Assembly: GCA_001600415.1 (NCBI GenBank)
Contig: BCJX01000003.1
Coordinates: 984,809-1,048,808, forward strand
Direction: 5' to 3'
DNA: 64,000 nucleotides
Origin: Pascua guehoae
Lineage: Eukaryota > Basidiomycota > Tremellomycetes > Trichosporonales > Trichosporonaceae
This document shows, one piece after another, positions 45,330 to 57,174 of the stretch. The notes under the pieces are model-generated. The model made no database searches. It had not been told where the DNA came from and saw only the letters and a list, made by a program, of their open reading frames with translations. Position 1 is the first letter of the stretch. Each line of letters opens with the position of its first letter. Made by a program: the position numbers and the translations under genes.

Positions 45330-45992
45330 ACGTACAATGTCGCGTGTGGAGTATCAGTGTCAGAAGTGTCAGAAGTTCAAGTTGAGTGTCAGAAGTTCAG
45401 GTTGGGGCCTTGTTCGCCCTGTTGCAAGTAGTTTGTAGGCCACTTTGTAGGACTAACCATGCCATGCCATTTTACACTCGGCTTCAGCTCGGTCGCATTT
45501 GTGTGTGCTTTAGGGAGACGTGTGTGCGCGGTGCCCATGTGCAGCGTTCCGAAGGAGAAGTACTGCAGCTGTTTACTTGATGAAAACACGAGGGGTGGGG
45601 GTTGCACAGCTGCTGTGGCACATGCTTGATTTGGAGAGACTAACAGAACAGGTGACAACGGCCGACATGCCACATGGGCCGTGTCGTCTGCCTACCACGC
45701 CCTCGTTGCCGCCGAGACTGTCAGTACTGAGAGAGTGTCTCCCGCCACGGACAATCGGTCCTACGATCACATGTGATGTACTGGTATACAATGCTGGCCA
45801 ACCTGGCCCAGTCTGTCGCCGGAGAGACGAACAACACACGTCACTGGGTCGTCGCATTGTGCTGTGGCACTAGCTGTACGACTCCTCCACGCGATGCGCT
45901 CCCTGCCCACAACCCTGCCCCAACCACATAACACAACCCCCCCCCCCCCCCCCCCCCCCAACCCACCCACACACCCCCTCCATACGCCCGCT
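45330..45992. other. Convergent 3' region between CDT1 and SGF11
   Basis: No gene is seen. It contains a poly-C run at 45937-45959, a short imperfect AGTGTCAGAAGTTCA(A/G)GTTG duplication (about 45363-45403), and the 3' UTRs of the two convergent genes. Confidence 0.55.
45937..45959. repeat. Poly-C tract (23 nt)
   Basis: Uninterrupted run of 23 C, 34 bp past the SGF11 stop codon. On the SGF11 sense strand it is poly-G in the 3' UTR or flank. Confidence 0.95.
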
Positions 45993-47758
45993 CTAGTAAT
46001 CGTCCTCTCCCTCACTCGACTCCTCCTGTACCTGCCCGGCATACTCCTGACTCCCACCCATACCGGGAAGAGTCTTACGGCCGATCGTCCCCTGGCTGGC
46101 CGTGGACTTCTGCGACGTCGTCCGCTTCATCGCCTGGGCACTCGCCGCAGCGAGTGCCGCGGCTGCGGGTGCCGAGGGTGGGGGCGGCTTCTTCTCGGGG
46201 GAAAGCGAGCCCGAGTGTCGCGATTGCTGAGAGTGTTGCGAGCCGAGCGGGCTCGCTCGTGAGCCGTGAGATCCGGGGCGCGACGGTCCAGATGGCGCGG
46301 CAGAGCCAGGACGCGACCCGGGAAAGGGCGAGGCAGACTGGGCCTTGGCGCTCATGGGGGGACGGCCGAGGCGCGACGGGGGTAACCGCGAAGGTGGGGC
46401 GCTGCCGGCGTGTTGCTCGCGCGCGAGCTTCTTCTTGAGAAGTGGTTTGCTGGGTGAATTGGCACGTTTGGAGGAGCCATTGAGGAGTTCTGCGCGTCAG
46501 TATCTAGACTGAACCGTCGTGGAGATGAATAAGTCATGACAGATGGGGAATGCAGAAACAAGGAGAGCAGATTGGCGTCCGAGGTAGGTTGAGGGCGACA
46601 ACCAAATCATGGTTACCAAATCACACTGGGAAAGGCCAAGGCAAAACAAACCCCCTGCACCCTCACAACATTAAACTCACTCCTCTTCTTTGTACCGGCG
46701 GTCGAGTCGGCGTCACTGTCGTCGCCAGTCAGATATGGTGATGGGCTGGCGCGTTCGCTATTCGCAAGTCTCGACTTGGCCGCAGCCATGCGTGACGCGC
46801 CACGGCGTGTTGAACCCGAGAACCCGAGACAAGATGCAAGATGCGGGGCGTAGCGGGAGGAGGTAATCTGGATGATGTTAGCGTGTTGGTACTTGATGTG
46901 CGTTGACAGGCGATGCGGGTGATGATCAGGCAAGTCCGTCCACAACAGATGACGCGTTCGGGAACTGTCACAGTCACAATCACAAAGGCACCTCATGATG
47001 GCGATAGTGGATGACGGAGGGGCCAGCACAAGGTCGCGAGCTCCCACGAGGTTCCCGGCCCTCAATTAATGCGATAACCCAGTCCTGAGTTCGCTGGGGA
47101 CACCCAAGACTGCAATAAACTCACAGAACGACCACACACAAGACAGTCGAAAAAGGCGTTGCCGCTGTTGTCGACGCGTCCGCTGCCGGATCCGACGCCA
47201 GTACCACCACCTGTGCCCTTTTCGGGGCCAACACTGTAACCGTGTGGACGAGATAGAGCCTTCGTAGGCGAAGGTTCGCGCGAAGCCGCGTTTGAGGGAC
47301 CTGCAGATGGCAGAGGCGCATGTGACCGGCATCTGCTGGTTAGTAAATCTGCGGTCACGGGAAAGGAGGATGTAGCAAGCACGCAGGCAAGCCAAGCAGA
47401 GGTAGGCGTGGGCAGCACAGATAGCAGTGTGATTAAGAGATGATTAAATGTGTGAGGGTGTTACAAATTGAAGGTTGGTTGGTGACAGGTAGCAGGTCAC
47501 GAGATGTGCAACGGTGCCACAGAACAATAGATTGCCCGAAGCGTGTTTCGCCTTCAAACCACGATCCCAAGCGGATGCTAGCTTACCTCGTTCCACATGT
47601 CCCACAGATGACCTGACCGCGTTTAATCTCGCGATGCGCCTCGATGGTTGTTGTGAGCACCGAGTCGTCGAGAAGCTCGGCAAAGATGGCCTCGGCCAGC
47701 GATGTCAGTGTCGTCACGACGCGAAACTCACAATGGAGCGGATCTCTGCCTTGGACAT
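45993..47758 (-). CDS. SGF11: SAGA complex DUB-module subunit Sgf11
   Basis: Exons 47732-47758, 47587-47690, 47125-47332, 46681-46867, 45993-46489 give 340 aa. The N-terminal helix MSKAEIRSIAIFAELLDDSV matches the Sgf11 segment that packs in the deubiquitinase module. FFDCLVCGRSITSSRYAPHLASCLGFSG is the Sgf11 zinc finger, with C107, C110, H122 and C126, followed by the STRRGASR basic patch that contacts the nucleosome acidic patch. Sgf11 activates Ubp8 to remove ubiquitin from H2B in the nucleus. Oddities: an extra C38-GT-C41-GTR-C45-RS-H48 cluster between helix and finger; and a ~190-residue Ser/Pro/Arg-rich C-terminal extension ending in an acidic SSEGEDDY tail, absent from the ~100-aa yeast protein. 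Exon 1 encodes only nine residues. The gene is head-to-head with RRP5. Confidence 0.86.
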
Positions 47759-48212
47759 GGCGGCAAACGGAAAAGGCAGGAGATGGGGAGAAGAGAGGGC
47801 TGTAAAGAAGAGAATCTACTGCCTCTCTTCCCTTTGTCTTGTGTACCCCTACGCGTGTAAACAGGCGATATGGGAGGTGTTGGTGGTGATGTAAGTTGGT
47901 GGTGACGATGATCTTGGTTGACGTTTCGAGATGTCCCAGATGCACAACTCTCTCTCTCTTCATCCGGCAACACCCACCTCCACAGCGATTCAGGGACAAT
48001 AGATTGCCGCCAGCACCACGTGAGTTGCCCCTGAAAGTCACCCAAAAGTCTATTTCCACCGCCCACTTTACATTCACGTGCGGGGCCCTCTGCCCAGAAA
48101 TTTCAATGAGCGCAGAGAGATGGCATGGCTACAAGGATTTGTTGTGCGAGCGACCCAACAGTCACCATCTACCTCACACCTCACACCACCCCCACTACTC
48201 CTACGGCCCACC
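47759..48212. promoter_or_regulatory. Shared intergenic promoter of SGF11 and RRP5
   Basis: 454 bp separate the divergent start codons. No confident factor site is seen. The last ~70 bp before the RRP5 ATG are rich in CACC/CTAC repeats. Confidence 0.5.
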
Positions 48213-51200
48213 ATGGCCCCACAAAGCAAGAAGCGCTCTCAACCAGGAGGCGCATCTCCTGCGTCCAAAAAGCCCCGCACCTCTTCGAGTGCGGCGGCTG
48301 CGCCTGCTCCGCGCGCGGCGCCGTCATTCACCTCGGCGCTCAAGAGCGAAGAGGTCGACTTCCCCCGTGGAGGTGGAACGAGCCTGACGGCGTTCGAGGT
48401 CAAGCAGACACGTGCCGAGGGTCTTCGCGAAGCCGATGCCGAGGCAGCTGCTTCTTCTGCTGGAAAGAAGAAGAAGCGCCTCAGCGAGCGTCTGACCAAG
48501 CGGCTCAAGAAGAGCGCCGGTGACGCCGCGCGCGCCGAGGAAAGGGCAGAGCGCGACAAGGACACTATCCGTGTCGAGGAGCTCTCTTACAAGCGTCTTG
48601 TAAAGGGAACCTCTGTGCTCGCTCGTGTCCACACTGTGCTGCCCCTGCACCTGATTGTGTCACTACCCAACAACCTTCTCGCCCATGTTCCCATTACCGA
48701 GATCTCGGGCGCGATGACGGCCGCCATCAACGCCGAAGTCGATGCCATGTCTGAGGACGAAGAGGAGGACGAGGAGGAAGAAAAGGGTGGCGCGCCAGAC
48801 CTCACCGAGATCTTTGTGCCCGGACAATACGTCCCCGCAAAGGTCCTCGAGGCGTACCCCACGGCGTCGCAGGCCTTCATCTCCCAGTACCCCGTGTCCG
48901 AGACGACCCGCCTTGCCGCCCGCGTCGAGCTCACTCTCGTTCCCGAGAAGATCAACGATGAGGTTGCAAAGGCCGACATTGCCCCCGGATTCCGCATCAC
49001 CGGAGAGGTTCTCTCTGCCGAGGACAAGGGCTACCGTGTCGGTCTCGGTCTCAGCGCGGACACTGGCCTCGCTGGTGTCGAAGGCTTTATCGCGACGTCC
49101 GAGGTGGAGAAGTTTGTTCCTTGTGAGCTTTTACGTCTTTGATCTAAGCTGACTCCAGCCAAAACTCTCATCCCAGGCCAGCTGGTGACCACCACTATCA
49201 AGTCGCTGTCCGCCGGTGGCCGCGTCGTCCAGCTGTCGCTCGACCCCCAGACCCTGATCCACTCGGCCCTCACCGAGGTGTCCAACATTGGTTCGCTCAT
49301 CCCGGGCTCCCTCGTGTCGGTCCTCGTCACAGCCGTCGTTCCATCTGGTCTCAACGTCAAGATCTGTGGCTTCTTTGATGGTACCATTGACCTCGGCCAC
49401 CTCGGACTCGGAGAGGACGACATTGAGGACCGCTACAAGATTGGCAAGAAGCTCAAGGCGCGTATCCTCTACGACACTGTCGCCGAAGGCGACCGCCGTT
49501 TTGCGCTCTCGGTCCTTCCTCACATCTTCAACCTTGCCTCGCCTCTTGCTGGTGACTCGAAGACGCCTCTCGAGCAGGCCATCCCCATCGGCAAGACGCT
49601 CCCCAGCGTCAAGGTCATCCGCGTCATCCCCGACTGGGGTGTCGTGTGTCGCACCGACGAGGGGCTGGAAGGCTTTGCCCACATTTCGCATCTCTCCGAC
49701 GACCGCGTGCCGACGCTCTCGGCGTCGACCGGCCAGTTCAAGGCTGGCACCTACCACCGTGCGCGTGTCATTGGCCACTCGCCTCTGGACGGTGTGCTTC
49801 TTCTCTCGTTTGAGCAGAAGGTGCTCGACCAGGTGTTTATGAACGTCGGCGAGCTCTCTGTCGGCCAGATCCTCAAGGGCACTGTCAAGCGCCTGAACGA
49901 CAAGGCGCTCTTTGTCAACGTCCAGGGCAGCGTCGACGGTGTTGTCTGGCCCCTGCACTACGCCGACATTCGCCTCAAGCACCCCGAGAAGCGCTTCAAG
50001 ATTGGCTCGACTGTCAAGGCCCGCGTGTTTGCCCTCGAGTCTGCCCGCAACCGTGTCGTTCTTACGCTCAAGAAGTCGCTCGTCGACTCGGACCTGGCCA
50101 TCCCCACCGACTTTGACAGCGTGACTGCTGGCATGATTACACCCGCTGTCGTCACCAAGATTCTTGACAAGGGCTGCCTTGTCGACCTCTTTGGCGGTCT
50201 GCGTGCGTTTGTGCCCCAGTCCGAGGCGAGCCAGAACTTTGTCGCCAACCTCAACGACGTCTTCTACGTTGGCAAGCCGGTCAACGTCCGCATCACCGAC
50301 GTTGACACTGCCACCAACAAGCTTGTCGCATCGGTTCGCCAGGCACTGCCTACGGCGATTGCTGCGGAGAAGCTCGAGGTCGGTACCAGCGTCAACGGCA
50401 TCGTTGCGCAGGTGCACGCCGAGCAGGTTGTCGTCACCCTTGTGCCGTCGCAGATTACTGCTCTGCTCTCGCTCTCCAACCTCTCCAACCACCGTGGTAT
50501 GGGTGTCGACGAGCTCCGCAAGAGCCTCAAGGTCGGTGAGAAGCTCGAGGACCTGGTTGTCGTCTCGAAGAACCCCACGTCGGGTCTCCTGATTGTCGCC
50601 AACAAGCGCGCCAAGGCTGCGCCGACGGCCATCTCGAACCCCGGCCGCAGCTTTGACGCTCTTGCCGTCGGCGACATTCTCCCTGGCCGCGTCATTGCCC
50701 GCACATCCCACGGCAACATGATCCGTTTCGGCAAGCACGTCAAGGGCCGCGTGGACCCGACCGACTCTGCCGACGACCTCGCCCTCGCCGCCGGTGAGGG
50801 TTCGCTCAAGCTCGACGACACTGTTCTCTGCTACGTGCTCCGCGTCGACCCCGAGGCGCGTGTTCTCGATCTCTCGACTCGTAAGAGCCGCGTTCAGCCA
50901 GAGGCTGCGCGCATTGTCGACCCCGAGATCAACTCGCTCGACGATGTCAAGGAGGGCCAGACCATCCGTGGTCTTGTCCGCCGCATTGCCGACAACGGTC
51001 TCTTTGTGTCCCTCGGCCGCAACGTCACTGCCCGCGTCATGATCAAGGAGCTCTTTGACGACTTTGTCAAGGAGTGGAAGCCGCGTTTTACCGTTGGCCA
51101 GCTCGTCTCTGGCAAGATCTTGTCGGTGAACAAGGAGCGCAACCAGGTCGAGATGACGCTCAAGACCAAGAAGCGTGGTGAGAAGAAGGCCAAGCTTCTT

Positions 51201-53032
51201 GGTCTCGACGACTTTGCGGAAGGCCAGAAGGTCACGGCCGCTGTGAAGCGTGTCGAGGCGTTTGGCCTCTTCCTCGCCATTGACGGCAGCAGGGTCAGCG
51301 GCCTGTGCCACAAGTCTGAGGTGAGCTTTGAGAGTCATGCATAAAGGCCTAAGCTGACAACCAGATTTCGGACAACAAGAAGCAGGACGTCAGCCAGGCG
51401 CTCAAGGGATTCCGTGAGGGCGACCAGGTGCGCGCTGTGATTACGTCGATCGACAAGGAGAAGGGCAAGATCAACTTTAGCATCAAGGCCAGCCACTTTG
51501 CCGACGAGTTTGAGAAGGCAGACGACGTCAAGGAGGAAGAAGACGCCTCTATGGAGGTTGACGTCAAGGAGGAGAACGGCGACGTCAAGGAGGAAGATGA
51601 GGAGGGGGAGGATGATGAGGAGGACGAGAGCGGAGACGAGCTCGAGCTCCTTGGAAGCGACGCCGAGCCTGAGGGCGGTGCTTTGGAGGACTCGGACGAC
51701 GACTCTATGGACGAGGACGAGCGGGAAAATGCCACTGAGGAAGAGGTAAGCCCCACTTGACTCGAGCTCGGCTGACGGCAGATCGACGAGGCACCCGCTG
51801 GCAGCTCCAAGGCCCAGAAGCGCGTCTCGACGGCGCGCGGTTCGACGGCACTCTCCCTGGCGGGAGGGTTTGACTGGAGCGGCGGTGCTGCTGCCGACTC
51901 GGACTCGGACTCGGACTCTGACTCTGACGAGCCCGCGGCCCCGACGTCCAAGTCTGCAGGCAAGAAGAAGGCCGTCGACCTCGCGGCGACGGCGCCAGAC
52001 GGCCGTCCCGAGTCTGCGTCTGACTTTGAGCGCGCTCTGCTCGCATCGCCCAACTCGTCCTTCTTGTGGATCCAGTACATGTCCTTCCAGCTCCAGCTGC
52101 ACGAGGTCGACAAGGCGCGTCGTATCGGACGGCAGGCGTTGGAGCGCATCTCGTTCCGCGAGGAGGGTGAAAAGCTCAACGTGTGGATGGCGCTCGTCAA
52201 CCTCGAGCTCAGCTTTGGCACCTCTGAGAGTGCCGACAAGGTCTTCAAGGAGGCTGTGCAGTGCAACGATGCTCGGAGCGTCTACATTCGCTACGCGGAC
52301 GCGCTTGTCGCCGCGGGCAAGGACGACCTCGTCGAGGACGTGTACAAGAAGCTCCTGAAGAAGTTTTCCGCATACCCCGACTCGTGGGCACGCTTTGCAG
52401 AGTGGTATCTGAAAAAGGGCGACGTCGAGGCCGCCCGTGCGCTCCTCCCCCGCGCGTTGCAGAGCTTGGACAAGAGCAAGCGTGAGTGCAAGCTGCCATT
52501 TCTTGGTGCACATTGAATGTCGCTCACCCCCAGACGTCGAGATTACGCAGAAGATGGCCGTCCTGGAGTTCAAGCACGGCGACGCTGAGCGCGGCAAGAC
52601 GCTCTTTGAGGGCATCCTCGCACGTGCCCCGCGCCGCCTCGATGTCTGGAACGTCTACGTCGACCAGGTCGGCAAGACGGGTGACATTGGCGCAGTGCGC
52701 GCTCTTATTGAGCGCGCGCTCCAGCAAAAGCTGACCAGCAAGCGTGCCAAGTGAGTCATTTAGCATGGCGGTGGGGTGGGCGTGTGTGTACCCCTGCTGG
52801 ACCATGAATCACAACCGGAGCATACGAGTTCAGACTGACACCCAGGTTCATCTTCAAAAAGTGGCTCTCGCTCGAGGCGCGCATTGGTGACGCTGCGGGA
52901 CAAGAAAAGGCCAAGGCCAAGGCCAGGGAGTGGGTCATGGCCAACGCAAAGGCCGAGGACGGGGATGACGACGAGGATGAGGATGACGACGAGGACGAGG
53001 ACGAGGAGAGCGACGAGGAGGACGACGAGTAA
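48213..53032 (+). CDS. RRP5: RRP5/PDCD11-like rRNA biogenesis factor (S1 and HAT repeats)
   Basis: Exons 48213-49122, 49159-51320, 51365-51745, 51782-52481, 52534-52750, 52846-53032 give 1518 aa. From ~residue 125 to 1180 the protein is a string of S1 RNA-binding domains, with recurring G..V.A.V......G..V.L....G..H.S/E patterns, such as LKGTVKRLNDKALFVNVQGS and IRGLVRRIADNGLFVSLGRN. An acidic stretch (KEEDEEGEDDEEDESGDELE) and a Ser/Asp run (DSDSDSDSDSDEP) follow. Seven or so HAT/TPR helices then occur: DFERALLASPNSSFLWIQYM, SVYIRYADALVAAGKDDLVE, ILARAPRRLDVWNVYVDQVG. A poly-acidic tail closes it. Rrp5 is a nucleolar U3/SSU processome factor needed for 18S and 5.8S rRNA maturation. The start has CACC-ATG context and the N-terminus is Lys/Arg-rich. 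Slightly shorter than yeast (1729 aa). Confidence 0.97.
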
Positions 53033-53426
53033 TCATAGAGCACTCATTCATGCATCGGTCTTGTTTCGACATTGTGGTATACGCTGCAGAAGACGTTGAG
53101 AATGCCATGCATACTCGCCCCATGGCCACGGCTTGTCCCACAAATCACACGCGTACACAGAGTTTGCAGCGAGCGTCGTCAGCCCATACCGCCACGCGCC
53201 ATTTCCAGGCACGCCACTGCCAGGCACGCCACGACATTTGACGCGGTTGCCCCTGGCTGCATGGGTTGCGGGCAATGAACCATGACGGGATACCTCCAAC
53301 GGTCCACCATCGTCCACAACCACGACCACGATCACTACCAACTCACCTCTTGACCCCCCTCATCAGCCTCGTCGCTGCTCATCCTAGTGGACCCGTTTGG
53401 CTCTCACCTCGCCTCGATTGGGGAAA
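53033..53426. other. Intergenic region between RRP5 and TRS65
   Basis: No gene is seen. It contains a GCCACGCCA(T/C)-type short repeat (53191-53235) and CCACGACCACGA-rich sequence before the TRS65 start. Confidence 0.5.
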
Positions 53427-56400
53427 ATGCCGCCCATCCTACTGGACAGCTTATTCCAGGACCTGGCGCTCACGCTCGTCGTGCCCCCGGCCCTACCTCC
53501 ACCGCCACGCGACGAGGCCGAGCAGGCCGCGTGGTGGGCCGACGTGTGTGCCGGCGAGCAGCGCGAGGTTGCGTTTTTAGGTGCGTGTGGGTGTGTGGCT
53601 GTGGGGTGTGTGTGACCCGAGGCGAGAGTTGTGTGCGGCTGGGCACCGCGACCCCGGTCTACTGTCTACGGTCCCGGTGTCGGCCCAGCCTGCCAGTCCT
53701 GACCCCACCTCACGCTCACGGCTAACACACAGATGAAAAGCTCTCGTACGCCGTGGCGCTGACGCTCCCGGCGTCGGCGCTGCCCGAGACGTCTGGCGCG
53801 TCCGACCTGGCCACGCTCGTGCGCCACCTCCAAGTGACTGCGACGGCGACGTTTCTGCCCCCGCTCTCGTCGGCGCGGCACAGCAGTCTTGCCCCCGGGG
53901 AGAATGGGAGGCCCGCATCGTACGCTGGGGACACGACGCCGGGCCCAGGGACGCGGCCGGGGAGTGCCGCGGGGACGCGGCCGGGGACGGCGACAGGGAC
54001 GGGGATCGGGCTGGGCATGCCCGGGACGGGGGGGCCGGCGACACCTTCGGGGTCGACGACGCCGCGGATCGGGACCGTCGACGCAGGCACGCCCAACCCA
54101 ACCCCCACTCCCAGCCACACTCCCAACCCCGTCCCCAACTCCAAGCCAAACCTCAACCTCACCGTCCCCACGAATACGTCGCCACGCAAGCCCCCCGGCC
54201 ACCGCCCGGCAGCCCTCCAAGTCGTGCCCGCCACGCCCGTCGGTCTCGTCTCGCCCGGCACGGGGCGCGCGGCCGAGACTCCCGTCTCGGCCCTCCCGCC
54301 CCCGGACGCGTCGCAGCCCCCCACCACGCCCATGCCCGTGCCCCACACGCATGTAGGCGAGGAGCGGTATGCGGGCCTCGACGGCGTGCTCGTCTGGGAG
54401 GGCGCGGTCGAGGCCCCCGATGCGCACAAGCCCGTCATCTTTCGGAGCGGCCAGGTGTGGACCGCCGTGTGGCGCGGAGAACTGCCTGTTGGTGAGTACG
54501 GGTGTGCTATTCAGGTGGAGTGGGAGGTGTGCGTGCTGGTGCTACAAAGAGTGCCTCTTGCGCAGGGAATGTGGATTCTGTCGACTCTGCCTGCCAAGTG
54601 TCACAAGGTTTGCCTCGTGGTCGTGGTGTGCACCACCCTTGTCTGCAACCCTCTTATGAGCGACGGTATCCCTCCTTCTCCTCCGACCCTACAACTCTGC
54701 GCTACCGCACATCGCTAACCATACAGTCTACGTGCGCACACAGTTTCCCAACCCCGTCCTCGGCCTCACCTCGTCCGTCACGCTCCGTGAGATGCCGCGC
54801 CGCAAGCCGGGTGTCGCGTCCGACAATGCGAGCATCTTTAGCGCCACGACGGTGCGTACGGAGGAAGGGTATGAGGACGACGAACTCGACGAGGTCGACC
54901 TCGCCCACATGGACGAGATTGATTTGCTGGGCGGGCTGGTTGCTGGTGAGTTTGAGTTTGAGTCTGAGTTCGTCTTCGTGTTCGTGCTCGTGTTCGTGGC
55001 TGTTGTGTCTGGCTTTGCGTCTGGCTGTTACATCTGGCTTTGCGTCCAGATTTGGGTCTGGATTTCCGTGTGCGTCTGGCTGTTGCATCTGGCTGCCTGG
55101 TTTGGTTGTTGTGCCCGGGTTGCCCGTCTGGTTGTTCCGTCTGGCGATTCCTCGCGCTTTGGTTCGATTCCTGCTGTCGTCCTCATACGTGACGATACGT
55201 GACGACCCGTCAATTGTGCGGGAAGCCGAAGCCGCCTCTTTGTTGCCAGTACTCCTACGAGTGCCCTCCCGCACTCCAAACTGGTCCCCACGTCCACTGA
55301 CACCTACGTCGTCTCCTATCCTAACACCGCTAACAACAGACGCAATGCCCGCCTCTCGCCTCGGACCGTCCCTGCGCGACGACCTGTCGCTGCGTGCCCC
55401 GCCGCAACCTGCGACGTCGCCAATCACACTCACATCCACACCACACTTTGCTGCGCCCACAACGACGCTCCGCAAGTCGTTCCGTCGCGTTCTCTCCCTC
55501 TCTCCTGGCCTGCGCGTGCGAATGCGCACCCTCTTCCTACCCCAGCTGTTGCCACCAGGCGTGGCGGATACGTCTGCCGACAGCCCCGCGCGTCGCATCG
55601 TCCTGTGTGTCGAGGTCGAAAACGGCGCCGACCCATCGGAACACGGATTTGAGGTTGATGGTGTCACTGTCGATGTCGGTGGTAAGGGTGCCAAAGCGAA
55701 GGCCGAGCTCGTATGCGAGCCTGGACGTGAAGCAGGGCAAGACGGGTCTATATTCCCCCTCCGTCTCGGCGCCCTCGAGCAGTACAACCTACTATACACT
55801 GTCGACATGGCGTCGACTGCACCCGAGAGCAAACGCGAGGAGCAGCGCTCCGTCAGCATTGTGCTCTCTGGCCGCCCATACCGTGGCGGCGGCAACACGG
55901 CGCCTGGCTCCAGTCCTGACGGCAAGTCGTCGGTGTTGTTCCCCACTGCGCCATTCCAGTCACGGTGGAACTGCTCGCTCGACCTAGGCCCCTTCTATGC
56001 CTCCCTGCCCCCTCCTCCAGTGCCGAGCGCCCCACCACAACGCCAGACCACAAACCGTCTGAGCAAGCCCACGCCGACGCCAGTCAATGCCATTGCAGGC
56101 GACAAGCGGTACTCGCTCGCCTCGCTCCTCTCCCACGAGACGACACAGACACCACGGACACCAGGACCCGGGGCTGGCGGCTCCCGCGTCGTGTCCAACC
56201 CCCCACGCCAGCCACTGGGCCGTGTCATCTCCACGCGCGGCCCCCAGTCGGCGACAGTGTCCAACGAGGGCCACGGCCTGTTGGTAAGCCTCAAGCTCCT
56301 CGGCCCCACCGACTCGATGCCCGCACATGCCATGTCTGCAACCCCCGGCGACCTCCGCGCGGACGAGCCCCTCCCGATCCGCGCACTCGACACGTTCTCC

Positions 56401-56834
56401 ATCGAGGTCTTTGTCCACAACCGCACGGATGCGGTCCGGCGCTTCCGCCTTGCCATCCCACCCCGCGATCCACTCGAAGCACGTATCCGCGACGCGTGGT
56501 CGCGCAGGCGGAGGCGGCGCGACGACGAGCAAGAGTACGGCGTGGATGATCAGGGTGGGTAACTTTTACACTTGCTTGGGAGGAAATATCGACTGACACG
56601 GCAGTGCTCGCGGCCCTGCTTGCACAACACGAAGCGGCAGCGCCGGCAATTATCGCGCTCGAGACAGACGTGCGCTGCGGCCCGCTCCTGCCAGGTGCGA
56701 GTCTGGCGGCGCGCCTCCGCTTCCTCGCCCTCCGCGACGGCGTGCACCGTATTGACAAGCTGCGGCTCACGGGCGTCGGCGACGACTTTGACTTTGTCAT
56801 TACGCCTGCGACCGAGGTGGTTGTGGGTGCTTGA
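53427..56834 (+). CDS. TRS65: TRAPPII subunit Trs65-like
   Basis: Exons 53427-53580, 53733-54491, 54727-54945, 55340-56554, 56605-56834 give 858 aa. The order of segments is: N-terminal LLDSLFQDLALTLVVPPALP and FLDEKLSYAVALTLPASAL; a ~110-residue Pro/Gly/Thr disordered insert; GVLVWEGAVEAP...VWTAVWRGELPVVYVRTQF; a central Ig-like region (RIVLCVEVENGADPSEHGFE, EQYNLLYTVDM); FSIEVFVHNRTDAVRRFRLA; and a C-terminal strand set ALETDVRCGPLLPGASLAAR, LRFLALRDGVHRIDKLRLTG. The last block, with DVR.GPL.PG and FLAL..G.H.I..LR, is the signature of fungal Trs65. Trs65 is part of TRAPPII, the Golgi Rab11/Ypt31 exchange factor. Intron 3 (394 nt) carries degenerate GAGTTT/TCTGGCTT repeats. Confidence 0.83.
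54949..55150. repeat. Degenerate hexamer/octamer repeats in TRS65 intron 3
   Basis: GAGTTT units, then GTTCGTG units, then TCTGGCTTTGCG/TCTGGCTGTT units. The repeats make several frames open through the intron, but the flanking GTGAGT donor and CTAACAACAG acceptor mark it as intronic. Confidence 0.7.
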
Positions 56835-57174
56835 GACGAGCCCGGCACTGGGACATGACCGAGGACATTGCACAGGGACAGTACAAGTCTGTAGAGCGGA
56901 CATGTCACTTTGTGATCCGCTTGCGTGGCATCTGTGCTGCATGTAACCCCCAGATACCCTTTCAAGACCGACCTTTTGTTGTTGGTCACAAGCCTCTCGG
57001 TGCTTGCTACAACCCCCCATCGCACAGCTGCACAGAATATGTACATCACAGACGTGGTCTACGGCAACATATATATTGACTGTAGCGACTCTATCAGCAC
57101 CACGAGTGGAGCGGGTCTCCACACGCTCGGCTTTCCTCAGGCTCCAACCTGCGCGCACACGCTGACCGCGCTCT
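56835..57174. other. Convergent 3' region between TRS65 and the AsnRS gene
   Basis: No gene is seen in 340 bp. It is expected to hold both 3' UTRs. A short AT-rich motif (ACATATATATTG) lies near 57069. Confidence 0.5.

Noticed and set aside
49131..51338. 735-codon open frame antisense to RRP5
   Set aside because: It mirrors the GC-rich codon bias of the sense gene. RRP5 S1 repeats are clear on the + strand, and the antisense product is Leu/Asp/Arg-rich without motifs.
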